A DNA stretch of 64,000 nucleotides from Bog-532 sp963833835 (GTDB lineage Bacteria > Actinomycetota > Actinomycetes > Streptosporangiales > Streptosporangiaceae), in assembly GCA_963833835.1 (NCBI GenBank), contig CAWHZI010000007.1, forward strand, positions 62,001-126,000. Reading direction: 5' to 3'. Shown here in pieces: positions 1 through 8,454 of this stretch. Position 1 is the first letter of the stretch. Each line of letters begins with the position of its first letter. The notes under the pieces were generated by a model, which was not told the DNA's origin, searched no databases, and saw only the letters and a program-made list of their open reading frames with translations. Position numbers and translations under genes: made by a program.

Positions 1-833
1 GTGTACTCGACCTGCACTCGGTAGAACGGCAGCCGCGAGAAGAACCGCGCCACCGCATCCGGGTCGTGGCCTCCGGTCAGGTCCACCGCACCGCCGGTGG
101 TGATGTCCAGGCTGACCCGGAACGTCTCGTCGGTGTCCAGCCCCTCGATCGACGCCTGTTCGGCCTCGGCCATCCGGTCCAGCAGGACGTCCGGGTCGAT
201 ACCGTGCCCGCTCAGCCGCGCCCGGCCTGCCCGGCTGATGACCAGGGCGTAACCGGGGTTGGTCACCTGCACATGCCGGATGCCGGCCGCGGCCAGGGCT
301 TGGATCTCGGCCCGCAGGATCCCGGCCAGTTCGGCTCCGACCAGCTCCGAGGTCGGATACGCGGCCGGGGTCCGGGCGGGATCGAAGGATCGTTCGGCCA
401 CGAATCCCGCGGCCGGCAGGGCCACCCCGGTGGACCGCTGGGTCACTTTCAGCAGGTACGCGGCCTCGGCCTCGGCCAGCCGCCCGGTGGCCTCCAGCTT
501 GGCCACCACCGCCGGTCCGGACGGCAGCGAACCGGCCTCCCCGAGCAGCTCCGACAGGGGCGACCCCGCCGAGCCCTTGGTCTCGTCGAACCCCTGCACC
601 CCGTCATACAGCACGGACGTCCAGGTGGCGCGGCGGTACTGGCCGTCAGTGACTGCGGATAGGCCGATCCGGCGCTGTACCTTGGCCACCTCGGCGATGG
701 CCTCGTCGGTGACCTTGGCCAGGCCGTCCTCGTCCAGGCGGCCTTCGGCCCGGGCCCGGCGGGCCTCGACCACCGCGGCCGGGCGGACCAGGCCGCCGGC
801 GTGGTCGATGTGGTACTTGAAGTCGTCAGCCAT
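1..833 (-). CDS. MetE-like (cobalamin-independent methionine synthase family) protein, 3' part cut by window edge
   Basis: The first 277 residues are visible; the gene runs off the left edge. The sequence resembles the TIM-barrel family of MetE-like proteins, annotated as 5-methyltetrahydropteroyltriglutamate-homocysteine methyltransferase-like. That family also includes epoxyalkane:coenzyme M transferase. Family-like signatures are LSAVTDGQYRR (58-68), an Arg-rich N-terminal helix, and HVQVTNPGYAL near 187-197. The zinc-binding His/Cys residues lie further toward the C-terminus and are outside the window, so the thiol substrate cannot be judged. The ATG at 833-831 overlaps the stop of the upstream HbpS-like gene by 8 bp, so it is the last visible gene of the ring-cleavage operon. 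The fold is fairly sure; the reaction is unknown. Confidence 0.7.
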   Translation of the reverse strand, partial: MADDFKYHIDHAGGLVRPAAVVEARRARAEGRLDEDGLAKVTDEAIAEVAKVQRRIGLSAVTDGQYRRATWTSVLYDGVQGFDETKGSAGSPLSELLGEAGSLPSGPAVVAKLEATGRLAEAEAAYLLKVTQRSTGVALPAAGFVAERSFDPARTPAAYPTSELVGAELAGILRAEIQALAAAGIRHVQVTNPGYALVISRAGRARLSGHGIDPDVLLDRMAEAEQASIEGLDTDETFRVSLDITTGGAVDLTGGHDPDAVARFFSRLPFYRVQVEY

Positions 834-1275
834 GCCGGCCACCTCCCGCCCAGGCCTGGAACGTCATGTCGAAACCGGCCTCCTCGACCACCGTGACGCA
901 GATGGTCTCGTCCTCGTCCGGGCTGCCGCCGGACACCCCGAACCCGCCCAGGAACTCGCCGTCCCGCTTGAGCGTGTAACCACCCTTGGTGGCCACGATC
1001 GGGTGCTGGCCCATCCGCCCGACCTGGCCGAAAAACACGGGGTCGCTTTCCGACCACCCCTTGAGCATGGCGCTGGGCCGCTGCATGACCGCGGCCGTGT
1101 AGGCCTTGGCCGTGGCGATGCTGGGGGTCATCGGCCGGGCCCCGTCCATGCGCTCGGCCGCGACCAGGAAACCGCCCGCGTCCACCACCACGAACGTCAT
1201 GGCTTTGCCCATCACCGCGGCCCGCTCACGGGCCTTGTCGATCAGAGCCCTGGCCTCGCCTGAGCTGACGTTCAC
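826..1275 (-). CDS. HbpS/GlcG-type heme-degrading-like (DUF336) protein
   Basis: A 149-aa protein with the features of the GlcG/HbpS family: an N-terminal helix ending in KAMTFVVVDAGG, then ERMDGARPMTPSIATAKAYTA, then a Gly-rich sheet around GGYTLKRDGEFLGGFGVSGG. Members bind heme or corrinoids or are of unknown role, and they often accompany catabolic genes. Here it sits between the alpha/beta hydrolase and the MetE-like gene, overlapping the former by 4 bp and the latter by 8 bp, so it is translationally coupled. No signal peptide is visible, so it is probably cytoplasmic. The family is clear; its role in this operon is not. Confidence 0.8.
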   Translation of the reverse strand: MNVSSGEARALIDKARERAAVMGKAMTFVVVDAGGFLVAAERMDGARPMTPSIATAKAYTAAVMQRPSAMLKGWSESDPVFFGQVGRMGQHPIVATKGGYTLKRDGEFLGGFGVSGGSPDEDETICVTVVEEAGFDMTFQAWAGGGRHG

Positions 1276-2090
1276 CGTGTCACCTGCCCGTCCAGTTGCG
1301 GCGTCGGCTCAATCGCCGGGCCGTACACCTGCTCCAGGAACCGCTCGATCGCCTGGTTGAACTTCTCCGGTGTCTCCCAGTACATCGAGTGCGGTGCCCC
1401 GGCCACGACGTTCAGGGTCGCGCCGGTCAGCACCTCGGCCGCCCGGCGGACCGTGCCCACGCTCAGCACCGCGTCCTTCTCCCCGGCCAGCAGACAGACC
1501 GGGATGCCAGAGGCGGCCACCTCCTCGACGGTCGGGCCGTCGGTGTTGAGGTTGCGCAGGTCGGCCATTTTCGCGGTGTTGAACGTGCCCATCTGGCGGA
1601 AAAGGAACGCCCGCTCCGGGTACCACTGGCGGAACTGCGGGGTGAGCAGACGGTCGATGACCGGCAGCTTCTCCGCCTCGGCCCGGTCCGCCCGGACCAG
1701 CTGGGCCAGCTCGTCGTTCGCGATGCCGCCCAGTGAGTGCGCGAGCACCACACCCGCCGCAACCTGCGGCCGGGCCAGCGCGGCCTTCAGCGCGGCGGCA
1801 GCGCCGATCGACTGGCCGACCAGCACCACCCGGTCCACCCCGGCCGCCTCGACGACGGCCAGGATGTCGCGCGGGAAGGCCCGGGCGTCATACTCATCCA
1901 GTGCGGAATCGGACCGGCCGAAACCGCGCAGGTCCATGGTGATGACGGTGTAGCGGTCCTGCAGGGCAGGCACCTGCTGCCACCAGGCCGCGTGGTGCCC
2001 GCCCGACCCGTGCACGAACAGGACCGCCGGCCCCTGGCCGTGCGTCTCGTAGTAGACCCGGACGGCGTCCTCGGTGCTGGTGAACGGCAT
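1272..2090 (-). CDS. Alpha/beta hydrolase
   Basis: A 272-aa alpha/beta-hydrolase-fold protein. The oxyanion-hole motif HGSG is at 27-30, the nucleophile elbow GQSIG at 92-96 (Ser94), a likely acid is Asp206 in GEKDAVL, and the His is in APHSMYW (His234). Length and motifs fit the meta-cleavage-product hydrolases and related carboxylesterases. Beside a ring-cleavage dioxygenase it could hydrolyse a C-C bond of the ring-fission product, but an esterase or lactonase role (pcaD-like) cannot be excluded. It starts 2 bp after the VOC stop and overlaps the next gene by 4 bp, so it lies within one operon. Confidence 0.85.
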   Translation of the reverse strand: MPFTSTEDAVRVYYETHGQGPAVLFVHGSGGHHAAWWQQVPALQDRYTVITMDLRGFGRSDSALDEYDARAFPRDILAVVEAAGVDRVVLVGQSIGAAAALKAALARPQVAAGVVLAHSLGGIANDELAQLVRADRAEAEKLPVIDRLLTPQFRQWYPERAFLFRQMGTFNTAKMADLRNLNTDGPTVEEVAASGIPVCLLAGEKDAVLSVGTVRRAAEVLTGATLNVVAGAPHSMYWETPEKFNQAIERFLEQVYGPAIEPTPQLDGQVTR

Positions 2091-2092
2091 CG

Positions 2093-2581
2093 TCAGGCCC
2101 CCGCCTCAGCCTTGGCCAGCGCTTCCCGGGCCTCGTCGGCGCTGTTCGCCTGCTGGGTCTCGCGCGCTTGCCGCGCGCTCTCGGCCGGGTCCTTCTCGGA
2201 TGGCGGCGGGTAGGGGCGGCGGTGGTGGTAGACCAGCTCGATCATGGTGTGGTCGGGGTCGTGGATGTAACAGAACATGGAGTTGTTCTCCGGCCGCATG
2301 ATCGGCCGCGTGTGGCGGACACCGACCTCATCCAGGTGGGCCAGGAATCCGTCCCAGTCCTCGACCTCCATGGCGAAGTGGTAGGGCGCCATCCGGTCCA
2401 TCTGGTCCACCGGAGTGAAGTGCAGATCGAAATTGCCCCGGGTCATGAGCAGAACCTTGGTGTTGCTCTTGGCCGGGATGTGCTTCATGCCGAAGACCTT
2501 GACGTACCAGTCCTTGGTTCGCTCCATGTCGGTAGTGGGGAAGTTGACATGGTGGATGTAGGCCGGCTTTTCGCTGCTCAC
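2093..2581 (-). CDS. VOC-family (glyoxalase/dioxygenase fold) protein
   Basis: A 162-aa protein with one vicinal-oxygen-chelate module. IHHVNFPTTD provides the first metal-ligand His, a second lies in FDLHFTP and a third in YHFAME, and the acidic ligand is in HTMIELVYH near residue 123. The start is the GTG at 2581-2579, because GGAGG stands 8 nt upstream and the GTG overlaps the stop codon of the FAH-fold gene. A longer in-frame ATG at 2689 would lie inside that gene and has no ribosome site. The C-terminal 45 residues are charged and helical, outside the VOC fold. It may be a lactoylglutathione-lyase-like or dioxygenase-like enzyme; the substrate is unknown. Confidence 0.75.
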   Translation of the reverse strand: MSSEKPAYIHHVNFPTTDMERTKDWYVKVFGMKHIPAKSNTKVLLMTRGNFDLHFTPVDQMDRMAPYHFAMEVEDWDGFLAHLDEVGVRHTRPIMRPENNSMFCYIHDPDHTMIELVYHHRRPYPPPSEKDPAESARQARETQQANSADEAREALAKAEAGA

Positions 2582-3360
2582 TAGGGTTCCTCCTTGGTAA
2601 CGGGGTTGCTCAGCGTGCCCAGCCCGCTGATGGTCACGTCGATCGTGTCCCCGCTGCTCAGGCTGACACCGCCATCCGCGCCCATCCACAGCACGTCACC
2701 GGGACGCATGGTGATGTACCGGGTGATCTCGGCGATGTAGTCGTAGGGGTCGAAGACCATGGCCCCGGTCGCGAACGATGCGCGCGGCGTCCCGTTCACG
2801 GTCAGGGTGGTGGTCGCCGAGAGCGGATCGGCGTCGGTATCGATCCAGGGCCCCATCGGCTTAAATGTGTCGCTGTTCTTGGCCCGCCACAGGGTCCGGT
2901 CGCTGTGCTGCCAGTCCCGGGCGCTGACGTCGTTGCCGATGGTCCAGCCCCAGACGCCGGCCTGGGCCTCGTCCCGGCCGCAGCGGCGCAGCGGTCGGCC
3001 GATTACCGCGACCAGCTCGCCCTCGGCCTCGAACCGGCCGGTGCAGTCGGCGGGCCTGACGATCGGCTCGCCATGGCCGATCAGCGCGCTGTTGGCCCGG
3101 TAGCCGACTTCGGGCCGGTCCGGAAACGTGGCCGTGTACCCGGTCTCCTGAGCGTGCCGGATGTGGTCCGCGTAGTTCAGCCCGACACAGAAGAACGTCC
3201 CCGGCCGCACCGGGGGCAGCAACGGTGCGCTTTCCAGCGCCACCTTGGTTCCGGTCAGGGTCAAGCTCGTGAACGGGTCGCCCTCGGCCTCCAGCACCAC
3301 GTCGTCCTCGATCACCCCCCCGCGGGCGACCCCGCCGTCGAGGTAACGGCACCACTTCAT
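2581..3360 (-). CDS. Fumarylacetoacetate hydrolase-family protein
   Basis: A 259-aa protein with the FAH C-terminal fold. The metal-binding acidic cluster is visible as FEAEGELVAVIG (110-121) and GNDVSARDWQ (142-151), followed by KNSDTFKPMGPW (161-172), all typical of acylpyruvases, 2-hydroxypentadienoate hydratases and oxalocrotonate decarboxylases. Downstream of a ring-cleavage dioxygenase and a semialdehyde dehydrogenase, the likely job is hydration or decarboxylation of a dienol or hydrolysis of an acylpyruvate. The start overlaps the end of the aldehyde dehydrogenase by 4 bp (ATGA). The fold is certain; the exact reaction is inferred. Confidence 0.85.
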   Translation of the reverse strand: MKWCRYLDGGVARGGVIEDDVVLEAEGDPFTSLTLTGTKVALESAPLLPPVRPGTFFCVGLNYADHIRHAQETGYTATFPDRPEVGYRANSALIGHGEPIVRPADCTGRFEAEGELVAVIGRPLRRCGRDEAQAGVWGWTIGNDVSARDWQHSDRTLWRAKNSDTFKPMGPWIDTDADPLSATTTLTVNGTPRASFATGAMVFDPYDYIAEITRYITMRPGDVLWMGADGGVSLSSGDTIDVTISGLGTLSNPVTKEEP

Positions 3361-4805
3361 CCGCGCAGCCGATGTGAGACGCGCTTGGTGATCAGGTAGC
3401 CCTCCAGCCCTTCTGAGCCGCCTTCACGCCCGTAGCCGCTTTCCTTGAACCCCCCGGAGGGGGCGATCGGGACCGAGCCGCCGCAGTGGTTGATGGACAA
3501 GATGCCGGCCTCGAACCCGCGGGCCAGCCGGTCCGCGTTGTCCGCGCTCCGGGTGAAACCGTAGGCGGCCAGCCCGTACGGCAGCGAGTTGGCCTCGGCC
3601 AGCGCGGAATCCAGATCGCTGAACGGCAGGATCGGGGCCACCGGGCCGAACGGCTCCTCGTGCAGCAGCCGGGCCTCGGGGGGTACGTCGGTCAGCACGG
3701 TCGGCGCGTAGAAGAAGCCGGGCCCGTCCAGCGCGTGCCCGCCGGTGAGCACGGTCGCGCCGCGGTCGCGGGCGTCGTTGATCAGCTCGTGCACCGTCTC
3801 CCGGCGCCGGGCGCTGGCCATCGGGCCCATCCGGACCCCATCGTCCAGCCCATTGCCGACCCGGACCGCCTCGGTGGCCTGCACGAACGCGGCCACAAAC
3901 TTCTCGTGCAGGCTCTCGTGGACCAGGAACCGGCTGGGGGAGGTGCACACCTGCCCGGCGTTGAGGAACTTGGCCTTGACGCACTCGGCCGCGGCGGTGT
4001 CCGGGTCGGCGTCGTCGCACACGATGACCGGGGCATGGCCGCCCAGCTCCATGATCGCCGGCTTCATCACCGTCGCGGCCAGCCCGGCCAGGTGCTTGCC
4101 GACCGGGATCGACCCGGTGAACGCCACGAAGCGGATCACCGGGTGCGGGATCAGGTACTCCGACACCTCGGCCGGCACACCGAACACCAGGTTGACCACC
4201 CCGGCCGGCAGCCCGGCGTCGGCCAGGCACTGCACCAGAGCCGACACGGTGCCGGGTGTCTCCTCCGAGGCCTTGATCACGATCGAGCAGCCCGCCGAGA
4301 TGGCGGCGGCGATCTTGCGCATCGGGCCGCCCGCCGGGAAGTTCCACGGGATGAACGCGGCCACCGGACCGATCGGTTCTTTGAGCACACTGAGCTGCTC
4401 GTCCGGCCCGGTCGGGATGATCCGGCCGTAGGCGCGGCGGCCCTCCTCGCAGTCCCAGTCGAGCAGGGCCGCGGCCCGCATCACTTCACCGGTGGCCTCG
4501 GGCAGCGGCTTGCCCTGCTCCTGGGTCATGATCCGGCCGATGTCCTTGGCCCGCTGCCGCATCAGGGCCGAGGCCCCGTGCAGGATCTGCGACCGCCGCT
4601 CGACCGGCAGGTCGCGCCACAGCTTGAAGCCACGGTCCGCGGCGGTGACGGCTGCGTCCAGGTCCGCGGTCTCGGCCAGCGGCACCTCGGCCAGCACCTC
4701 ACCGGTGGCCGGGTTGATCACCGCGTCCCGCCGCGAGCCGGAGCCCGCCGTCCACTCGCCGTCGATGTACATCGCGAGCACGGGATACCCGTCGGGCGTG
4801 GTCAT
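3357..4805 (-). CDS. NAD(P)-dependent aldehyde dehydrogenase
   Basis: A 482-aa aldehyde dehydrogenase of the usual length. The motif WNFP (154-157) in the cofactor site, the general base Glu253 in MELGG and the catalytic Cys287 in NAGQVCTSPSR are all present. It resembles succinate-semialdehyde and hydroxymuconic-semialdehyde dehydrogenases. Its position directly after the dioxygenase (4-bp overlap) suggests oxidation of the ring-fission semialdehyde. Start ATG at 4805. No abnormal residues noticed. Confidence 0.9.
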   Translation of the reverse strand: MTTPDGYPVLAMYIDGEWTAGSGSRRDAVINPATGEVLAEVPLAETADLDAAVTAADRGFKLWRDLPVERRSQILHGASALMRQRAKDIGRIMTQEQGKPLPEATGEVMRAAALLDWDCEEGRRAYGRIIPTGPDEQLSVLKEPIGPVAAFIPWNFPAGGPMRKIAAAISAGCSIVIKASEETPGTVSALVQCLADAGLPAGVVNLVFGVPAEVSEYLIPHPVIRFVAFTGSIPVGKHLAGLAATVMKPAIMELGGHAPVIVCDDADPDTAAAECVKAKFLNAGQVCTSPSRFLVHESLHEKFVAAFVQATEAVRVGNGLDDGVRMGPMASARRRETVHELINDARDRGATVLTGGHALDGPGFFYAPTVLTDVPPEARLLHEEPFGPVAPILPFSDLDSALAEANSLPYGLAAYGFTRSADNADRLARGFEAGILSINHCGGSVPIAPSGGFKESGYGREGGSEGLEGYLITKRVSHRLRG

Positions 4806-5728
4806 TCGCCTTCACCTCTGTTCGTGCGCACCGTCCACAGATGGTGCGGTGGCGTGGTCTCGTGCGTGCGGGTCTCGTAGGTGTCGTCCACCCGGTCCAT
4901 GTCCGAGGCGAACTCCACCCGTCCGCCGCACGGGGCATGGATGAACCGGAACACGTTCGACCCGATGGTGTGCCGCCCGAGGCGGCGGGCCTCGAACCAG
5001 CCGTGCTCGATCATGCGGTTGGCCCCGACGATCACCTCGTCGAGGCTGTCCACCTGGTAGGCGGTGTGGTTGATGCCGGCCTTGTCCGGACGGTGGCACA
5101 GCAGCATGGTGTGCTGGTCGAAGTCGCCCTCGGCCCGCATGAACACGCCCATCGGCTCCACCACGTCGGTGGCCCGGAAGCCGAGCCGCCCAGTGTAGAA
5201 GCCGATCGCCGCCTCCCGGCCCTGCTTGGGGATGTTCAGCGCGATGTGGCACAGCCGCATCGGCCGCACGTCACCGACCGGGTCGATCGGCTTGTTCCAC
5301 CGACTGGTCTGGCCGTGGGTGTTGTCCCCGCCACCGTCGCTGGCCGGCTCGGTCACCGCGGCCAGCCGGAAACCCAGCCCGTAGCCGGTCTCGTCCAGCG
5401 TGTGCAGGCTGCCGTCCGGGTCGCGGCGGACCTCGCGGTCCTGGGCCAGGTCTGCGGCCAGCGCGTCCAGGGCCGCCTGGGTGTCGACGCCCCAGACCAC
5501 CTCGCGGACGGTGGAGCCGCGCTCCAACGGCGCGGGCAGCGCCGGGTCGTCGTCCGGCCGGATCTCGATCTCCTGTCCGGCCTGAGTGCGGAACACCGTC
5601 GCCGGGCCGCCATCAGCCGGGGCGTCCGCCGCCGGTACCGGATCCAGCCCGAAGTCGGTAAAGAAACGTGAGCACTCCGCGATGTCGGTGACGCCGTACA
5701 CGACGCGCTCAATCCGGAGAATTGCCAT
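4802..5728 (-). CDS. Extradiol (catechol 2,3-dioxygenase-like) ring-cleavage dioxygenase
   Basis: A 308-aa two-module VOC protein with the layout of type I extradiol dioxygenases. The iron ligands are probably His161 (LCHIALN), His221 (INHTAYQV) and Glu272 (GGRVEFASD) in the C-terminal module. The N-terminal module (1-125) lacks them, as is usual. The substrate would be a catecholic ring; a heteroaromatic or 2,3-dihydroxy acid is possible. This is the first gene of the operon reading to the left edge. The ATG at 5728 has GGAAAGG about 11 nt upstream and 160 bp of non-coding DNA before it, where the promoter should lie. Confidence 0.8.
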   Translation of the reverse strand: MAILRIERVVYGVTDIAECSRFFTDFGLDPVPAADAPADGGPATVFRTQAGQEIEIRPDDDPALPAPLERGSTVREVVWGVDTQAALDALAADLAQDREVRRDPDGSLHTLDETGYGLGFRLAAVTEPASDGGGDNTHGQTSRWNKPIDPVGDVRPMRLCHIALNIPKQGREAAIGFYTGRLGFRATDVVEPMGVFMRAEGDFDQHTMLLCHRPDKAGINHTAYQVDSLDEVIVGANRMIEHGWFEARRLGRHTIGSNVFRFIHAPCGGRVEFASDMDRVDDTYETRTHETTPPHHLWTVRTNRGEGE

Positions 5729-5888
5729 CGAACTAATGCCTTTCCGTTCGGCTTTTCTCGTACGTCAGCGGCGACACAACGCACCACCAAGGCCGGTAAA
5801 TTCGAGCCTAAGCGTGCGGAGACAGCCTTCTCAACACCTGGCTTGTGCTGGTCCGGAACTCTAAAGTTTCCGAATCGGCACCGCTTTA
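5729..5888. promoter_or_regulatory. Intergenic promoter region for the ring-cleavage operon
   Basis: 160 bp between the LysR gene end and the dioxygenase start. It is less GC-rich than its surroundings and is the only sizeable gap ahead of the seven-gene operon, so it must hold that promoter and any LysR-type binding site. I could not pick out a convincing T-N11-A palindrome or -35/-10 pair. Confidence 0.4.
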
Positions 5889-6857
5889 TCAGGCGGATTT
5901 CAACGGGCGTGGCTCAGCGGCCATCGGGTTCTTCCGGAACCAGGCGGCCACATAATCGAGGAAGATTTTCACCTTCTGCACGCGCTGCCCACCGGGCGAA
6001 TAGATCGCATAGAGGGACCGCGCCGGAACGTCGTAGTCGGGCAGCACCCGCTCCAGCCGCCGCTCGGACACGTCCTCGCGGATCGTGCGCAGCGGCAGCA
6101 GCCCGATGCCGCGGCCACGGATCGCGACCTTCTGCAGCGTCAGGTAGCTGTTCGACGAGTAGACGACGTTCATCGCCTTGACGTTGGTCTTCTGGCCGTC
6201 GCGGGCCAGGTGCCACACCGGGTCGTTGGTGTTCACCAGGCAGTCCCGGGTGGCCAGGTCGCCCGGTTCGGCCGGATGGCCCTCCCGGCCCAGGTACGCG
6301 GGGGCGGCGCAGAGCAGGAAGTCCAGCGACGCGACCTTCTTGATCAGCAAGGATGAGTCGCGCAGCTCCCGGGTGTGGAAGGCGATGTCGTAGCCGTCCT
6401 GCAGGAAGTCATAGCTCCGTCCGGACATGCCGCCGACCTCGAACTTGATATGGATCTTGGGATGACCCACGGCGAACGAGGCGATGGCCTCGCCCAGGTC
6501 CAGATGGCCGATCCACTTGGGGCAGATGACCGACAGCTGCCCCTCGGGTTTGTCCCGCAGCCCGAGCAGCATGGACTCCTCGGCGTCGATCTCACCCAGG
6601 ATGCGCTCGGCGAACGCCAGGTAGTGCTGACCGGCCTCGGTCAGGCTGACCGCGCGGGCGGTCCGGTTGAACAGCCGGACGCCGAGCTGGGTCTCCAGCT
6701 CGGCGATGTGCCGGGAGACCAAGGACCGGGAGATGTCGAGCGACCGGGCGGCACGGCTGAAGCTGGTCGCCTGGGCCACGGCGACGAAGCTCCGCATGCC
6801 GGTGAGCCGGTCCAACCCGCGCTCCCTCCCGCCACTCCGCGTTGAGTTAACGGTCAC
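5889..6857 (-). CDS. LysR-family transcriptional regulator
   Basis: A 322-aa LysR protein. The N-terminal winged helix-turn-helix spans about residues 15-75 (FVAVAQATSFSRAARSLDIS, then SLVSRHIAELETQLGVRLFNR), followed by the periplasmic-binding-like effector domain. The start is the GTG at 6857 with AGGAG just upstream. It follows the ABC ATPase by 13 bp and is probably cotranscribed with the transporter. It lies immediately upstream of, and on the same strand as, the ring-cleavage operon, which it may control together with the importer. The effector is unknown. Confidence 0.88.
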   Translation of the reverse strand: MTVNSTRSGGRERGLDRLTGMRSFVAVAQATSFSRAARSLDISRSLVSRHIAELETQLGVRLFNRTARAVSLTEAGQHYLAFAERILGEIDAEESMLLGLRDKPEGQLSVICPKWIGHLDLGEAIASFAVGHPKIHIKFEVGGMSGRSYDFLQDGYDIAFHTRELRDSSLLIKKVASLDFLLCAAPAYLGREGHPAEPGDLATRDCLVNTNDPVWHLARDGQKTNVKAMNVVYSSNSYLTLQKVAIRGRGIGLLPLRTIREDVSERRLERVLPDYDVPARSLYAIYSPGGQRVQKVKIFLDYVAAWFRKNPMAAEPRPLKSA

Positions 6858-6870
6858 TGTACTCCTGCCG

Positions 6871-8454
6871 TCATCCCTGAACAGGACGCAAAGGACGAAC
6901 CGCCCGGCTGTAGATGGCCTCGCCGATGGCGCCGGCCTTGAGGGGCGCGGACAGCTCGGTGCCGACCGTGCCGTTCTTGATGATCAGTACGCGGTCGCAC
7001 AGCGCGGCCAGCTCCTCTTCGTCGCCACTGGCCACCAGCACGCCGCAGCCTCGCGCGGCCGCGGCGCGGATCGCGGTGATCAGGTCGTGCCGGGCGCCGA
7101 CGTCGACGGCCTGGGTGGGCTCGTGCAGTACCAGCAGCTCCGGCTGCATGGCCAGCCACTTGGCCAGCAGGACCTTCTGCCGGTTGCCGCCGCTGAGCGA
7201 GCCGACCGGCAGGGCCGGCACCGGCGGCCGCACGCCCAGCTCGTGCAGCAGCGACCCGACCTCGCGGTTCTCCCACTTGCGGTCCAGTCGCATCCGGACA
7301 CCGTGCGTGCGCAGGTGGGGGAGAGTGATGTTCTCCGCGATGCTCATCTGGGCCGCTAGCCCATCGATGTCGCGGTTTTCCGGGACCAGGGCCACCCCGG
7401 CGGCCAGTGCGTCCGCACAGCCGGAGGTGGTCAGGTCCAGCCGTGCGCTGCCGACCTCGAGCGTGCCCGCGGTGGCGTGCCGGTCGTCGGCCAGCAGGTA
7501 AGGCAGCTCCTCATGGCCCGAGCCGACCAGGCCGGTGACGCCGACCACCTCGCCCCGCCGGACCTGCAAGTCGAAGTCGTGCAGCACTTCACCCATCAGG
7601 CCGCTGATCCGCGCCGCGATCTTGTCGGCCGCGCCGGGGCCACTGTCGGCTTCGTCCGCTGCCGGAGCGCCCGCGGGGCCGTGGGCCACGTCGGCTTGCA
7701 GCTCGCGGCCCAGCATCTTGGCCACCAGCTGGCCGTGGTCCAGGTCAGCGGTGCGCGACCCCGTCTCCACCACCTGGCCGTCGCGCAAGATGGTCACGGT
7801 GTCGGTGACGTTCAGCACCTCGTCCAGCCGGTGGCTGATCAGGAGCACCGCGGTCCCGGTGGCCAGCACCTGCTGGACCAGTTCGTAGAAGCCGTGCAGC
7901 GAGTCGCGGCTCAGCGCCCGGGTCGATTCGTCGAAGATGATGATGCCCCGGCCGTCCTGAGCCTGCTGGACGGCCCGGGCGATGGCCACCGTGGCCCGGT
8001 CCTCGGCCGACAGGTTGCCGACCGGTTCGTCCAAAGCGACCGTGCGGCCGAGCTGGGCCAGCACCTGGCCGGCGCTTTCCCGCTCGGCGTCCCAGCTGAT
8101 CCGCCGGGACCAGCGCGCCGCGCGCAGGCGGCCGACCCGGATATTCTCCAGCACGGTGGCCTCGTCGATCAGGCCGAGCGTCTGGTGCACCACGGCCAGC
8201 CCCAGGTCCTGGGCCTGGCCGAGCCTGATCGGCAGCCGTAGGTCCTGGCCGTCGATGCGGATCACGCTGCCCGGGTCTGGGGCCCGGTACCCGGTGAGGA
8301 TGCCAGCCAGCGTGGACTTGCCCGAGCCGTTCTGCCCGACCAGCCCGTGCAGCTCACCCGGCATGATGGTGAGCTGCACGTCCTGCAGGGCGCGGAACCG
8401 GCCGTAGGTCTTGGACACGCCCTCCAGCTCCAGCCGGGGAGGCTGGACGTTCAT
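6871..8454 (-). CDS. Ribose-type ABC importer double ATPase (RbsA/MglA-like)
   Basis: A 527-aa protein with two ATPase domains, as in RbsA/MglA. The first has Walker A GQNGSGKST; its signature region is degenerate (LSAEDRATVA) and its Walker B reads FDEST. The second has LSGGNRQKVLLAKW but an altered P-loop (GLVGSGHEE, normal for this family) and an unusual Walker B LVLHEPTQAVDVGA, with His where Asp is expected. Start at 8454, where the ATG overlaps the stop of the binding-protein gene by one base (TAATG). With the permease and lipoprotein it makes a complete carbohydrate- or aromatic-uptake-type importer. Confidence 0.88.
   Translation of the reverse strand: MNVQPPRLELEGVSKTYGRFRALQDVQLTIMPGELHGLVGQNGSGKSTLAGILTGYRAPDPGSVIRIDGQDLRLPIRLGQAQDLGLAVVHQTLGLIDEATVLENIRVGRLRAARWSRRISWDAERESAGQVLAQLGRTVALDEPVGNLSAEDRATVAIARAVQQAQDGRGIIIFDESTRALSRDSLHGFYELVQQVLATGTAVLLISHRLDEVLNVTDTVTILRDGQVVETGSRTADLDHGQLVAKMLGRELQADVAHGPAGAPAADEADSGPGAADKIAARISGLMGEVLHDFDLQVRRGEVVGVTGLVGSGHEELPYLLADDRHATAGTLEVGSARLDLTTSGCADALAAGVALVPENRDIDGLAAQMSIAENITLPHLRTHGVRMRLDRKWENREVGSLLHELGVRPPVPALPVGSLSGGNRQKVLLAKWLAMQPELLVLHEPTQAVDVGARHDLITAIRAAAARGCGVLVASGDEEELAALCDRVLIIKNGTVGTELSAPLKAGAIGEAIYSRAVRPLRPVQG

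Noticed and set aside
3486..4880. A 464-codon plus-strand frame
   Set aside because: Antisense shadow of the aldehyde dehydrogenase gene; composition not protein-like.
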